From assembly GCF_014534745.1 (NCBI RefSeq), contig NZ_JACVVP010000025.1:39693-103692 (forward strand): a stretch of DNA of 64,000 nt, given 5' to 3'. This DNA comes from Flammeovirga sp. EKP202. Lineage in GTDB: Bacteria > Bacteroidota > Bacteroidia > Cytophagales > Flammeovirgaceae. The notes below the pieces were generated by a model that saw nothing but the letters and a program-made list of their open reading frames with translations, did not search any database and was not told the origin of the DNA. Both the position numbers and the translations under genes were made by a program. This document shows positions 16,189 through 24,039 of the stretch, one piece after another. Within the stretch, counting starts at the first letter, position 1. Every line of letters begins with the position of its first letter.

Positions 16189-17672
16189 GCTTGATTCCTT
16201 TTTGATACTTCACGAATAAATCTCATTGCCCTTGTACCTGTTAGCACTATTTTTTTAGCGTTCTTTCTGTCCGTCCATACCTTGACCTCTTTTATTTTTC
16301 TTATCCATTCAGCAGGGGCAAACACTTCTTTTTGGTGTAACTGGTCAGTGTATCGTTTTCGGTCTTGTGTGTAGGTAATGGAGAGGTTAAAACTGTTTTT
16401 GTGTATTTCTTCCATCAATCGGACTAATACGGGGTTTTCCTTTTGTTTCAATGCTTCATTCATCTTTTTTCGCTTGTTTCGGTTGTACTTGTTATTGCAA
16501 GCCCTTGAACAATATTTGGCGTTTTTGGATTTGTGGGAAATGTCAGCACCACAACAAAGACATTTTTTTGAATCTGAATTGCGGTCATTTGGTGGACAGT
16601 TTTTTCCTTTCGGATTTTCCTTTGATTTTGGGGTAATATTTGCGGTTTTGGAGGTGGGCGGAATGTCAGAAAATGACCCCTTACATAATGTGTCATTTGG
16701 TGGACACTTTTGCGTTTTTTCGGATTTCATTTTTTGAACTTTAATCAGCTTCAAAAAGTGGTCATTTGGTGGACAGTTTTCACCTACAATTTCATTTAAT
16801 TGGGATTCAATATTTTCATAGATTGACTTTTGTACTTTGGAGTTACAGTAATTCACCATCAATTCACGCCATAGTTTCAAATGTCTTGTTCTTTGCCTTT
16901 TGGTTGTACTATTATCCCATTTGCCAACATCTAGGAGACTGTAAAAGCGTGTTCTTTTGGCTTCTGTCATCTCTTTTAACCGCATAGAATTGTTAGACCT
17001 ATCTATAAATATTGCATCGCCCCAAACGGACAGCAAACGACCGCCAAAGGATTTAAAAACCTCTTTGTCGGCTAAGTCTTGGAGAGTGTAAATACCCATT
17101 TTGTTGATTTGCTCCATTTTGTTATAATGATATTCCAACCGCAATAATTTACGGTTTAGGGTTTTCCCGTCTTCCTTCTTATGTTTCTGTTTTCCTTTGT
17201 CATAAGCCTTTATTTTGTACTGTACATTGGAGATTGAAGCGTGATAAAACTTATTATCAATGGTCACACCTTCAAAGCCTTTGTTTTTATAGGCTATCAG
17301 CCCCTTTAAAACCTTTTCGGCTGAAATGGGTGTACTAACATTCACGCCAAATTCTAAGTTATGTAGACGGGCAAAAGTGGGATTTACGCCTAATTCATTT
17401 TGCAGTTTGACCAACGTATCTAAATAGTTTTGATAGGTGTAAGTATCTGCATTGTGTTCGCCATCGTTCCAAAATTTGTGTAAACTTCCTTTTATCTCAC
17501 ACTTCGTTTGTCCTTTGGTTTCTCTAATAATCAGCTTCAAACCCTTATACCATGCAGATCGGACGGGGTATAATTCCCCCGTTTCTTCATTTCCTACAAA
17601 TGAAAACCCTATCTTTCTTTCTCGCCATCGCTTAGAAAGATCACCACATGATATAAAAACGCCATCGATCAA
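16185..17672 (-). CDS. Probable rolling-circle replication initiator (phage gpII/X-like)
   Basis: This 495-residue protein resembles replication-associated proteins of small ssDNA phages and plasmids. The N-terminal half has GLKLIIRETKG, RLHNLEFGVNV (about 105) and VQYKIKAYDKGKQ (about 155), matching the strand-HUH-like and YDKGKQ region of gpII/X proteins, followed by conserved LLRLEYHYNKME. A zinc-binding motif CLCCGADI...KYCSRACNNKY lies at about 375-405. Its middle contains CPPND three times, encoded by three near-identical 20-nt DNA repeats that could be its own binding sites. It is probably the replication initiator of element 1. No morphogenesis or Zot gene is visible, so a filamentous prophage is not demonstrated. 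Confidence 0.65.
   Translation of the reverse strand: MIDGVFISCGDLSKRWRERKIGFSFVGNEETGELYPVRSAWYKGLKLIIRETKGQTKCEIKGSLHKFWNDGEHNADTYTYQNYLDTLVKLQNELGVNPTFARLHNLEFGVNVSTPISAEKVLKGLIAYKNKGFEGVTIDNKFYHASISNVQYKIKAYDKGKQKHKKEDGKTLNRKLLRLEYHYNKMEQINKMGIYTLQDLADKEVFKSFGGRLLSVWGDAIFIDRSNNSMRLKEMTEAKRTRFYSLLDVGKWDNSTTKRQRTRHLKLWRELMVNYCNSKVQKSIYENIESQLNEIVGENCPPNDHFLKLIKVQKMKSEKTQKCPPNDTLCKGSFSDIPPTSKTANITPKSKENPKGKNCPPNDRNSDSKKCLCCGADISHKSKNAKYCSRACNNKYNRNKRKKMNEALKQKENPVLVRLMEEIHKNSFNLSITYTQDRKRYTDQLHQKEVFAPAEWIRKIKEVKVWTDRKNAKKIVLTGTRAMRFIREVSKRNQA
16584..16780. repeat. Three iteron-like 20-nt repeats inside rep
   Basis: GTCATTTGGTGGACAGTTTT occurs at 16584-16603 and 16761-16780, and with one change (C for G at position 16) at 16692-16711. 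Spacing is 108 and 69 nt, both multiples of three, so each copy encodes the same CPPND peptide. Confidence 0.75.
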
Positions 17673-17798
17673 ACTTGAATACTGCTTGTTATTTAGACTC
17701 TTCGCCCTTTTACGCCCTTAAATTTTGGGTGTAAAAAGGAGGGCGATAAAAATTAATTTTCGCTTTTCTGTTCTCCGAGATGTATTAAAGATTAGGAT

Positions 17799-18116
17799 TT
17801 AAAAGGTCTTTTTCCCGTCTACAAGGCTACTTAATGAACTTTCTAGATATTGCCTAACGTTATTAATCACTAAACTTGAATGGCTTTTTTCAATAGTTGT
17901 CAGAGTCAAAAGGTCTTTAATATTTCTTATAAAGGCTTGACTTTGGATAGAAGAGAGGACACTATTTGTCATTTGTTCACTTTCAACACTGAGATTCCCC
18001 ACCAATGACTTTAATTGTGCAATTTGATCTTCTTCCCCAAGCCTTTCAATTACCGCAAGTTCATCTAAATTCGATTTAACGGCTATAATTTCTTGTTCTT
18101 GTGCTTTATCAAACAT
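17799..18116 (-). CDS. Small helical hypothetical protein
   Basis: This 105-residue acidic protein is predicted all-helical, with probable coiled coil. It begins 2 nt after the stop of the excisionase-like gene, so the two are co-translated. No family is recognised; a partner or modulator of the excisionase-like protein is possible but is inference. Confidence 0.5.
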   Translation of the reverse strand: MFDKAQEQEIIAVKSNLDELAVIERLGEEDQIAQLKSLVGNLSVESEQMTNSVLSSIQSQAFIRNIKDLLTLTTIEKSHSSLVINNVRQYLESSLSSLVDGKKTF

Positions 18117-18118
18117 GA

Positions 18119-18400
18119 TTAATTTGGTTCTACAGTTAAATAATTTCTTACACTATCCCCTAAAACAAGTGTTCTTGTACCTGATTTTCTCACTTGTATT
18201 TTACCCTCATTAATGAGTTTGTAAACTGTTGGTTTACATATCTGCAATTGTTCAGCTACTTCTTTTAGGGTCATTACCTTTTTAAAGGTTTCTTTGTTTT
18301 GTACGCTCTTTTCGACTTCCTCCAAGCGTTTAAGAATCTTGTTTTGATTCTCCATAAGCATTTTAAAATGCTGTTCGATGGTTTCAAAAGGGTTTTGCAT
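18119..18400 (-). CDS. Excisionase-like helix-turn-helix protein
   Basis: This 93-residue protein has an N-terminal coiled coil (residues 1-40) and a C-terminal MerR/excisionase-type domain: TLKEVAEQLQICKPTVYKLI, then EGKIQVRKSG and a wing with DSVRNYL. The family binds DNA and often controls excision of integrated elements. The element 2 protein at 58963-59244 has the same layout and a similar start (NPFE), so the two elements carry homologous control genes. It lies 4 nt after the stop of the regulator at 18405. Confidence 0.8.
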   Translation of the reverse strand: MQNPFETIEQHFKMLMENQNKILKRLEEVEKSVQNKETFKKVMTLKEVAEQLQICKPTVYKLINEGKIQVRKSGTRTLVLGDSVRNYLTVEPN

Positions 18401-18404
18401 GGCT

Positions 18405-18668
18405 TTAGTTGGCTAATTCTAATAAAACATTGGCTACTTGTTTATAAGCCTTTTTACGACTTTGTTCCATTTCTTGCAATACCTCAGTATATGCTCTCAA
18501 GATGATTTCTTGTTCTTCATTTGATGGGCTTCGTCTACTCACGAAGAATCTTTGAACATTAGAGTATGGAAGATTAGCTTTTTTTGAGATTTCACTTATC
18601 CCACCATAAGGCAAAAGACTCTTTAAGTCCTCTAATTCCTTTCTGTCTGCAATGGTTTTTTCTTTCAT
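18405..18668 (-). CDS. Small DNA-binding regulator
   Basis: This 87-residue protein has a helix-turn-helix-like centre (GISEISKKANLPYSNVQRFF at residues 28-47). Its promoter carries a 40-bp palindrome overlapping the -33 box, which suggests autoregulation. It heads the group with the excisionase-like gene, so it probably controls element 1 mobility. Confidence 0.6.
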   Translation of the reverse strand: MKEKTIADRKELEDLKSLLPYGGISEISKKANLPYSNVQRFFVSRRSPSNEEQEIILRAYTEVLQEMEQSRKKAYKQVANVLLELAN

Positions 18669-18698
18669 AGTTACATTACTTTAATAATAAGTATAATG

Positions 18699-18728
18699 CA
18701 AATATAAAAAAGTGGAATAATTATTCAA
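18699..18728 (-). promoter_or_regulatory. Promoter of the 18405-18668 regulator
   Basis: On the minus strand TTG (18728-18726) and TATATTTG (18706-18699) are separated by 19 nt, a full match to the Bacteroidetes promoter. The -33 box lies inside the palindrome at 18712-18751. Confidence 0.65.
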
Positions 18729-18751
18729 CATTTGTTGAATAATTATTCCAC
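18712..18751. promoter_or_regulatory. 40-bp perfect palindrome, operator and possible terminator
   Basis: Two 18-bp arms (GTGGAATAATTATTCAAC and its complement) are separated by ATTT. Each arm holds the smaller palindrome GAATAATTATTC. On the minus strand it is followed by a T6 run, so it could also terminate the gene ending at 18800. Confidence 0.7.
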
Positions 18752-18799
18752 ATAATACATAAAAAAAGATGAAATTAATTAAAACTCCATCTTATACAG

Positions 18800-19438
18800 C
18801 TATAAACTTAACATCCTGTCAATCTCTTTATGGATAATTTCTAAGTCTTTATCGTCATAAATACTTTGAACAAACTCTTTAAGTTTTACTTTACCATTTC
18901 CATATAAATAATCACAAACCATTATTTCTTCTTTCATAACCATGATATCAACCATCATTCTAAACATTAGATGAATATTATCATCTAATTTATCTTGAAT
19001 TGCTCCATATAGAAAACTATCTAATTCATAAATGTCATGAAAATCACCAGTTGAAATCATCATAGGTACATCTACTTCCTCATATTTTTCATAATATAAC
19101 TCTGTATAATAGGCTCCAAAAGTATTATTTAGAATAGTAAATAAATTCTGACTTAGTAAATTTATCTTAGAAGCATCTACTATATCCACATCATTATCAG
19201 AAAGAACTTTTACCACTTTTTCAATATTATCCCTCTCTATTTTTATAAAACTTTTAAGAGGTTCCATATTCAAATCGTTATCATTTAAAAATCCATCATT
19301 ATAAGCAATTGAACTTTTAAACCTCAAACTTTTTCTATTATAAACGACTTGAATATATAATGGATAATGTTCAACGTTATTTAACAACCTTGATTTTAGT
19401 TTCTTATTTAGATAATGTTTAACCGTAATTTTACCCAT
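18800..19438 (-). CDS. Protein resembling a free-standing integrase arm-binding domain
   Basis: The first 55 residues (TVKHYLNKKLKS, YPLYIQVVYNRKSLRFKSSI) resemble the N-terminal arm-DNA-binding domain of Bacteroidetes tyrosine recombinases. The remaining 157 residues are acidic and helical and lack the catalytic domain with its Arg-His-Arg-Tyr residues. It may therefore be an accessory factor that competes for or bridges arm sites. Consistent with that, a GAGGGGCTAT box of the element 1 arm type lies about 50 nt upstream. It shares the ACATAAAATCATG leader with the integrase gene at 22155. Confidence 0.5.
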   Translation of the reverse strand: MGKITVKHYLNKKLKSRLLNNVEHYPLYIQVVYNRKSLRFKSSIAYNDGFLNDNDLNMEPLKSFIKIERDNIEKVVKVLSDNDVDIVDASKINLLSQNLFTILNNTFGAYYTELYYEKYEEVDVPMMISTGDFHDIYELDSFLYGAIQDKLDDNIHLMFRMMVDIMVMKEEIMVCDYLYGNGKVKLKEFVQSIYDDKDLEIIHKEIDRMLSL

Positions 19439-19486
19439 GATTTTATGTTATTCCTTTTGTTTTGATCTTATAATTTATTCCTGTTT

Positions 19487-19516
19487 GAGGGGCTATTTCC
19501 TTAAAAACAGCCCCTC
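19487..19516. promoter_or_regulatory. Inverted pair of arm-type boxes
   Basis: GAGGGGCT at 19487-19494 is inverted as AGCCCCTC at 19509-19516. The sequence matches the arm-type repeats at both ends of element 1 and lies upstream of the 18800-19438 gene, so it may couple its expression to integrase binding. Confidence 0.5.
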
Positions 19517-19639
19517 ACTTTGCAATATAAACTAACATCAAAAAATAGTTGTAATAATTGTATAACTAATTTTAATTTAACAAATTAGATCAACCACCGA
19601 AAAAACAACAACAAAACACACAGCCCAAGCCTTAAAAAC

Positions 19640-19852
19640 TTAATTATCAACCGTTTTCAATGCTGTTCTAATCGTTGAAACAGCACACGCAAACTCATCA
19701 CTTAATTGGTCAATTACTGAATCCATGGAGAACCTTAAACCTTTTGGAGAGCTATTATAAATTTCTGTAAACCTGTTTTGTATGTGTTGATACCTTTTTA
19801 AAGTATTTGCCCGTCTTGTATTATTCGCTTTTTGTATTGTTTCCTTTGTCAT
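19640..19852 (-). CDS. Small HTH-like protein
   Basis: This 70-residue basic protein has a probable helix-turn-helix in its second half (SVIDQLSDEFACAVSTIRTAL). It stands alone between the 19438 gene and a terminator. It may be a regulator of element 1; no family is recognised. Confidence 0.5.
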   Translation of the reverse strand: MTKETIQKANNTRRANTLKRYQHIQNRFTEIYNSSPKGLRFSMDSVIDQLSDEFACAVSTIRTALKTVDN

Positions 19853-19928
19853 TTGCCTCCTATTTTTAATGGTTAACTATGTCAAAGTTAAGGAAATATA
19901 AAGTTTGTTTTATAGAAATAGCATGTTA

Positions 19929-19962
19929 TGAAAAATGGTCGAGACATTCACGCCCCGACCAT
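19929..19962 (-). terminator. Intrinsic terminator on the minus strand
   Basis: On the minus strand ATGGTCG (19962-19956) pairs with CGACCAT (19941-19935) and is followed by T5. It closes the transcript containing the 57-residue gene and the ATPase/TOPRIM pair upstream of it. Confidence 0.75.
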
Positions 19963-19964
19963 AT

Positions 19965-20138
19965 CTATATTATATCTTTTGTAGTACATAAACCCGTTTT
20001 AGGGTCGTAAACTTCTCCATAATCACCACTCAAAAACGCTATTATTATTGGGTGGTTTATGTCATCCAGCTTTAAAAACTTTCTAGCTTCTTCTTTTTCT
20101 TCTTGGGTGAATTGGGGCTTTTTGGGTTTGGTTTTCAT
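19965..20138 (-). CDS. Very small hypothetical protein (57 aa)
   Basis: An ATG at 20138 opens a 57-codon frame starting MKTKPKKPQF and ending TGLCTTKDII, with a TAG at 19965. It starts 3 nt after the stop of the TOPRIM-like gene and ends right before a strong terminator, so it is very likely the last gene of that operon. It is charged and soluble. A small modulator of the putative defence pair is possible but unproven. Confidence 0.5.
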   Translation of the reverse strand: MKTKPKKPQFTQEEKEEARKFLKLDDINHPIIIAFLSGDYGEVYDPKTGLCTTKDII

Positions 20139-20141
20139 GGT

Positions 20142-20954
20142 TTATAATATTTGAATTAAATTATTTTTAACTTCAATCAATTCCTTTGTAGTTAATTTGT
20201 TTAATTCATACTCAAATCTTGATATTGTTTTTAAAAATTTAGTGATAACATCAAAACCATGATATTCAAATAAAAACAATGGAAAAGAGTTAAGAATAAA
20301 AACTTCATTGTTTGGATCTATATATGATAACCTTTGACACTCAAAAATTTCTTTTTGTCCAACCATATAAGTAGGCATAGAATATTCTCCATTAACTAAT
20401 AAATTTGCTTTTTTAAGGTGAATGTCTACAACTATTTGCCATTGTTTATAACCAAAATTCTCTAACTTTTTCAATTCATGTAAACATTGAGAATTGACAA
20501 TTCCTTTATAAGAAGTTCCTTTCGGAAGCTGTATTGAGGTAGTTAATTCTGAAAATTTAAATTGTTTTGGGTTATAGTGTTTCAATGATTCAACCATAGG
20601 ATAATTAATATAAATTTTCCCGTGATCTGTTTCCTCTGAGAATAGATCTATAATAGAGTCTAAGTCATTGTCACTCGCAATTGGTGCATGACCATCATAA
20701 TCAAAAAACAAATAAATTTCGGCAAAATCATCCCTCAAATAACCTTCTAAAACCTCTCTATTCCCTTCTATATCCTTTAGTAATACAAAAAGGTCTAAAT
20801 CCTCATCGTCCTTTATTTCTCTATATAATTGATAAATTGTAGTACAATAAGCACAACATACAGAGAAATCATTAATTTTAATCTTACTTATAAAAGTATT
20901 GAAAATTTCTTTTTCTTGTTCCCCTTCAAATACAAATAAAATATTTTTAGACAT
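20142..20954 (-). CDS. Putative TOPRIM-like effector of a two-gene defence module
   Basis: This 270-residue protein has features of a TOPRIM fold: an acidic motif in ILFVFEGEQEKEIF (glutamate near residue 11) and YLFFDYDGH with two aspartates near residues 88-90. The rest is not recognised. Its start overlaps the end of the ATPase gene by 8 nt, so the two are translationally coupled. Split ATPase plus TOPRIM pairs occur in anti-phage systems (RloAB, AbiL, PARIS and OLD-like families). I cannot assign it to one of these. The TOPRIM assignment rests on two short motifs. Confidence 0.55.
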   Translation of the reverse strand: MSKNILFVFEGEQEKEIFNTFISKIKINDFSVCCAYCTTIYQLYREIKDDEDLDLFVLLKDIEGNREVLEGYLRDDFAEIYLFFDYDGHAPIASDNDLDSIIDLFSEETDHGKIYINYPMVESLKHYNPKQFKFSELTTSIQLPKGTSYKGIVNSQCLHELKKLENFGYKQWQIVVDIHLKKANLLVNGEYSMPTYMVGQKEIFECQRLSYIDPNNEVFILNSFPLFLFEYHGFDVITKFLKTISRFEYELNKLTTKELIEVKNNLIQIL

Positions 20955-22068
20955 TGATATTGAATGAATTGGCTTTATACATTTTCTCTATATTATGTGC
21001 TTCTCTTAACTCTTTATTAGTTAAGTTTGCCAATGATTTAATTTGTTTATTATCCATAATAAAATAACAATCGGGTCTTAGCAAATCGTTTGTCATTATA
21101 GATGTATTATGAGTTGTAAGAACAAATTGAACGCCTGTCTTTTTGAGTATCTCAACTATCAATTTAGCTAATTTTTGATGATAGAATGCATCAAATTCAT
21201 CAATAAAAATAAACTTAACTTTATCTGAGTTTTTAATTCTATGATACCAGAAATAAAATAATGTCAACGCAATAGTTCCAGAGGATGCTATATTAAAGAA
21301 ACGAACTTGTTTATGTTCAAAATTCATTACTATTTCCTTTTTACCAGCTACTGTAACTGTATCTAATTTACATTCAATCCCAACCTTATTTAAAAAAACC
21401 TCAAAATCCTTTAAATATCCATTCTCAATTATATCATCATCTAAACTTATATTCCCAGAAACTAAACCTAAATAATTATCATTTAAAGTTGAACGATAGT
21501 ATAACATTCCTTCAATAAAATTGAAAAATCTATAAAAAACCTCTTTTTCAAAATCATCAATTAATATTGCATTATTTTTTATATATTTCAGAAGTGATAT
21601 ATTATTATTTGATAGGTCTTTGTTCAATGTCTCTGTTCCCTTCAAATCTATTTCAACTAACGTTTTTTCTGTCGTTTTTTCTAAATATGCAACCCTCTTA
21701 TCAGAGATAAAAAACTCTTCTTTGACAATTTCTTCTCGGCTTCGTTTAGAATAGTTATATAACACTATCTGCCCATCAAAGTCATATTCAAATTTAAATG
21801 AGACTAGTCCATTTACATCATAAGCATTCTTATAATTCACATACTGAGTATTCCCCCCTTCTAAGTCGGTTAAATGACTTATCAAGTCAAATATTGCCAA
21901 ACCTAAATTAGATTTCCCAACACCGTTTGCACCATAAACAATAGCATTATTAACAATTCCATTTATAACTGCTTCTTGATTAAAGCTGTATCCATTTGTT
22001 TCCCCTAAATCAAAAACAAACTCATCCTTAAAGCCTTTAAAATTAGATACTGAAATTTTTTTTAACAT
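20947..22068 (-). CDS. AAA-family ATPase of a two-gene defence module
   Basis: This 373-residue ATPase begins LKKISVSNFKGFKDEFVF, as in OLD/SMC-like ATPases, with Walker A GANGVGKS at residues 46-53, a signature-like region (FFNIASSGTIALTLFYFW at about 258-275), Walker B KFIFIDEFDAFYH near 290 and a switch histidine in FVLTTHNTSIM. Such ATPases sense phage infection and control a partner effector. The downstream gene, overlapping by 8 nt, is the likely effector. The pair lies next to the integrase at one end of element 1, a usual cargo position. Confidence 0.8.
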   Translation of the reverse strand: MLKKISVSNFKGFKDEFVFDLGETNGYSFNQEAVINGIVNNAIVYGANGVGKSNLGLAIFDLISHLTDLEGGNTQYVNYKNAYDVNGLVSFKFEYDFDGQIVLYNYSKRSREEIVKEEFFISDKRVAYLEKTTEKTLVEIDLKGTETLNKDLSNNNISLLKYIKNNAILIDDFEKEVFYRFFNFIEGMLYYRSTLNDNYLGLVSGNISLDDDIIENGYLKDFEVFLNKVGIECKLDTVTVAGKKEIVMNFEHKQVRFFNIASSGTIALTLFYFWYHRIKNSDKVKFIFIDEFDAFYHQKLAKLIVEILKKTGVQFVLTTHNTSIMTNDLLRPDCYFIMDNKQIKSLANLTNKELREAHNIEKMYKANSFNINV

Positions 22069-22154
22069 AACTTTTTTATTTTGAGTAAAGTTATCACAAT
22101 AATTTCACCGCAAAAAAATTACGGTAAGTTTGTTATCAAATTTGATATAAATAA

Positions 22155-23378
22155 TTATCCTCCCAAAGCCATCCTAATAATATTCGCATGTTCAGATTTT
22201 GGAACATTGATGTATTTGGAGAAACTTTTAAAATCTTTATGCCCTGTATGACTCATTACAATTTTATGAGAAACACCTTTTATCATTAAATTGGTAGCAA
22301 AAGTTCTTCTTCCTGTATGAGTTGTGATTAATTCAAACTTTGGTACTTTCTTAGTAGTCACTAAATTACCTTTGTATTCGTGTACCTCAAAAGGTTCGTT
22401 AATCTCCAATATTTCAGCAAGTTCTTTCACGTATTTATTTAACTTTTGGTTGCTAATGGGGTGTACTCCTCCATCAATTAAAGCTCTTACAATTTTTAAA
22501 CAATCATCTGTTAAAGGTATTTCAATTGCTTCCTTTGTTTTCTCTTGCTGAATAGCTAAATAAAACCCTGAATCGTTTTTTTTCAAATGGCTTTCGTCAA
22601 TTCTTGAACCATCCCCAAACCTTAAACCCGTCCAACATGACAACAAAAACAGGCTTTTCGCATTATTGTACTTGCTTTGGTCAAAAGTAGTATTCTTGAT
22701 AAGTTCTAACTCTTCATAGGTCATTACCACCTTTAAAGTATCGGGTTGGTGTTTTATTACAAACTCTCTAAAATCTTCATTTTTAGTAATTTTAGCCATT
22801 TTACACCAATTCAAGAAAGTACGAAAAAGACCTAAATACTTTGCAGTAGTTTGTACGTTCAAATTGGCAACTTCTTCAAAATAAGTTTGTAAGGCTTCCA
22901 TTAAAAACAAATCCACCTTATCAAGATCAAAAATCACATTCCTTTTTTCCTCAAATCCTCTAAGATGTACCCCAAGGCTTTTAAACTTCTTGATACTTGA
23001 AACACTTAGTTTCTTCTCTTTTAATTCTAAATGCTTTTGCCATGCTTCCCAAAACTTGGCTTTTGTTGAAACAGCTTTTTGTTTTGTATCTAATTTCTCT
23101 CTTAAATAAGAAGCATCAATATCAAGCCCCATATTCTTAGCATTTAAAAAAATCTTCAATGCCTTGGCTTGAAAATCTTTCAAAAAAATATTGTACTCTC
23201 TTGAAGAACTTCCCCCATCATTAATAATTTGCTTTTCGTGTTTCCAATGTTTGGGGTTCTTTACACTTACACCCGTTGAAATCCTAAGTCTTTTTTTTCC
23301 ATCTCTAAGAATTAGCATTATCAAACTTTTGCCCCTTTCGTTCCCTTGATCTTTGAGAAAAAATTTAGCCGTTGCCAT
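22155..23378 (-). CDS. int: Tyrosine recombinase, integrase of element 1
   Basis: This 407-residue protein has an N-terminal arm-binding domain (ATAKFFLKDQGNERG, LRISTGVSV), a SAM-like core-binding domain (about 110-210) and a catalytic domain with Arg in SCWTGLRFGDGS (about 254), HTGRRTFATNL (about 352), HTGHKDFKSFSKYI with the nucleophilic tyrosine near 388. It should integrate and excise element 1 at the ssrA 3' end. Attachment site 2 lies about 180 bp upstream of its start. A GAGGGGCTAT pair lies in its promoter region, so it probably represses itself. It is clearly paralogous to the integrase at 61752. Confidence 0.95.
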   Translation of the reverse strand: MATAKFFLKDQGNERGKSLIMLILRDGKKRLRISTGVSVKNPKHWKHEKQIINDGGSSSREYNIFLKDFQAKALKIFLNAKNMGLDIDASYLREKLDTKQKAVSTKAKFWEAWQKHLELKEKKLSVSSIKKFKSLGVHLRGFEEKRNVIFDLDKVDLFLMEALQTYFEEVANLNVQTTAKYLGLFRTFLNWCKMAKITKNEDFREFVIKHQPDTLKVVMTYEELELIKNTTFDQSKYNNAKSLFLLSCWTGLRFGDGSRIDESHLKKNDSGFYLAIQQEKTKEAIEIPLTDDCLKIVRALIDGGVHPISNQKLNKYVKELAEILEINEPFEVHEYKGNLVTTKKVPKFELITTHTGRRTFATNLMIKGVSHKIVMSHTGHKDFKSFSKYINVPKSEHANIIRMALGG

Positions 23379-23408
23379 GATGATTTTATGTTATTTTTGA
23401 TTCCTTTA

Positions 23409-23453
23409 CAAATATAACCATTAATTAACTGAGGGGCTATATGAGGGGCTATT
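23409..23453 (-). promoter_or_regulatory. Integrase promoter overlapped by arm-type sites
   Basis: On the minus strand the -7 box TATATTTG lies at 23416-23409. GAGGGGCTAT at 23431 and 23443 falls over the -33 region. The same paired boxes lie at the left end of element 1 (11813-11833). Confidence 0.6.
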
Positions 23454-23557
23454 TATTTTTACGTATATGGTTTAGTATTTATCTGTATTTATATCAAATC
23501 TTTGATTTTAGCTATATTTGAAAGGTTTTTGAATTTTAGCTTACATTCATTTTTACA

Positions 23558-23589
23558 GGGTTCGACTCCCTCCGACTCCACTAGAAACC
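23558..23589 (+). other. attR: Attachment site 2 (element 1 / element 2 junction)
   Basis: The 32-bp core is identical to site 1 at 11743-11774. It is a copy of the tmRNA T-arm and 3' end and separates the two tandem elements. Confidence 0.9.
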
Positions 23590-23620
23590 GCGTTTACAGT
23601 AATGTAAGGGCGGTTTTTTT
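23585..23620 (+). terminator. Terminator following attachment site 2
   Basis: AAACCGC at 23585 pairs with GCGGTTT, continuing through TTTACA/TGTAAG around a GTAA loop with one mismatch, and is followed by T7. It would terminate ssrA if element 1 were absent. Confidence 0.75.
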
Positions 23621-24039
23621 GTTTAAGAGGGATAACATTGGGGATAACATTTTTCTAACCAACTTCACTACATTTTCAATCTCATACTTCAATTGTATTT
23701 TAAAGTATACTTTAACTCATCTTATTCTTCTCGATTGAATCTCTCTTGTAGGCAAGATCCCACCCAAAAGCATCAGATTTCAACTATTTATCTTCAAATT
23801 TAGAACTGAGCACTTTAATAACCAATTGAGATTGCATTTGAAAAGTACAATTTAAACGAAAGTAGAACCTGCGTTTTAAGCTTGTTTCACGGATGTAATA
23901 ACGTAATCATAACGGAAGCAACACGGAGGCAAAACCAATAAAAAGTACGTTTTTACTGGTGTTTTACGAATGTCATACTGAAACACTCGACAAACTTATC
24001 CTGATTTATTAAAATAGTACAATTAATATACTTATTATA
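23621..24039. repeat. Element 2 left end with arm-type repeats
   Basis: GGGATAACATT occurs twice at 23629-23654 with a 13-bp period; the same 26-bp unit recurs at 63012-63037 at the far end of element 2. The rest, to 24039, is non-coding as far as I can see. Confidence 0.7.

Noticed and set aside
16185..17672. Element 1 as a complete filamentous prophage because of the gpII-like Rep
   Set aside because: No Zot-type ATPase, coat or assembly gene is visible in the 11.8 kb, so only a replicating integrative element is supported.
23558..23589. tRNA-like T-arm sequence that might mark a tRNA gene
   Set aside because: Only the T-arm and acceptor end are present; it is a duplicated tmRNA 3' end at an attachment site.
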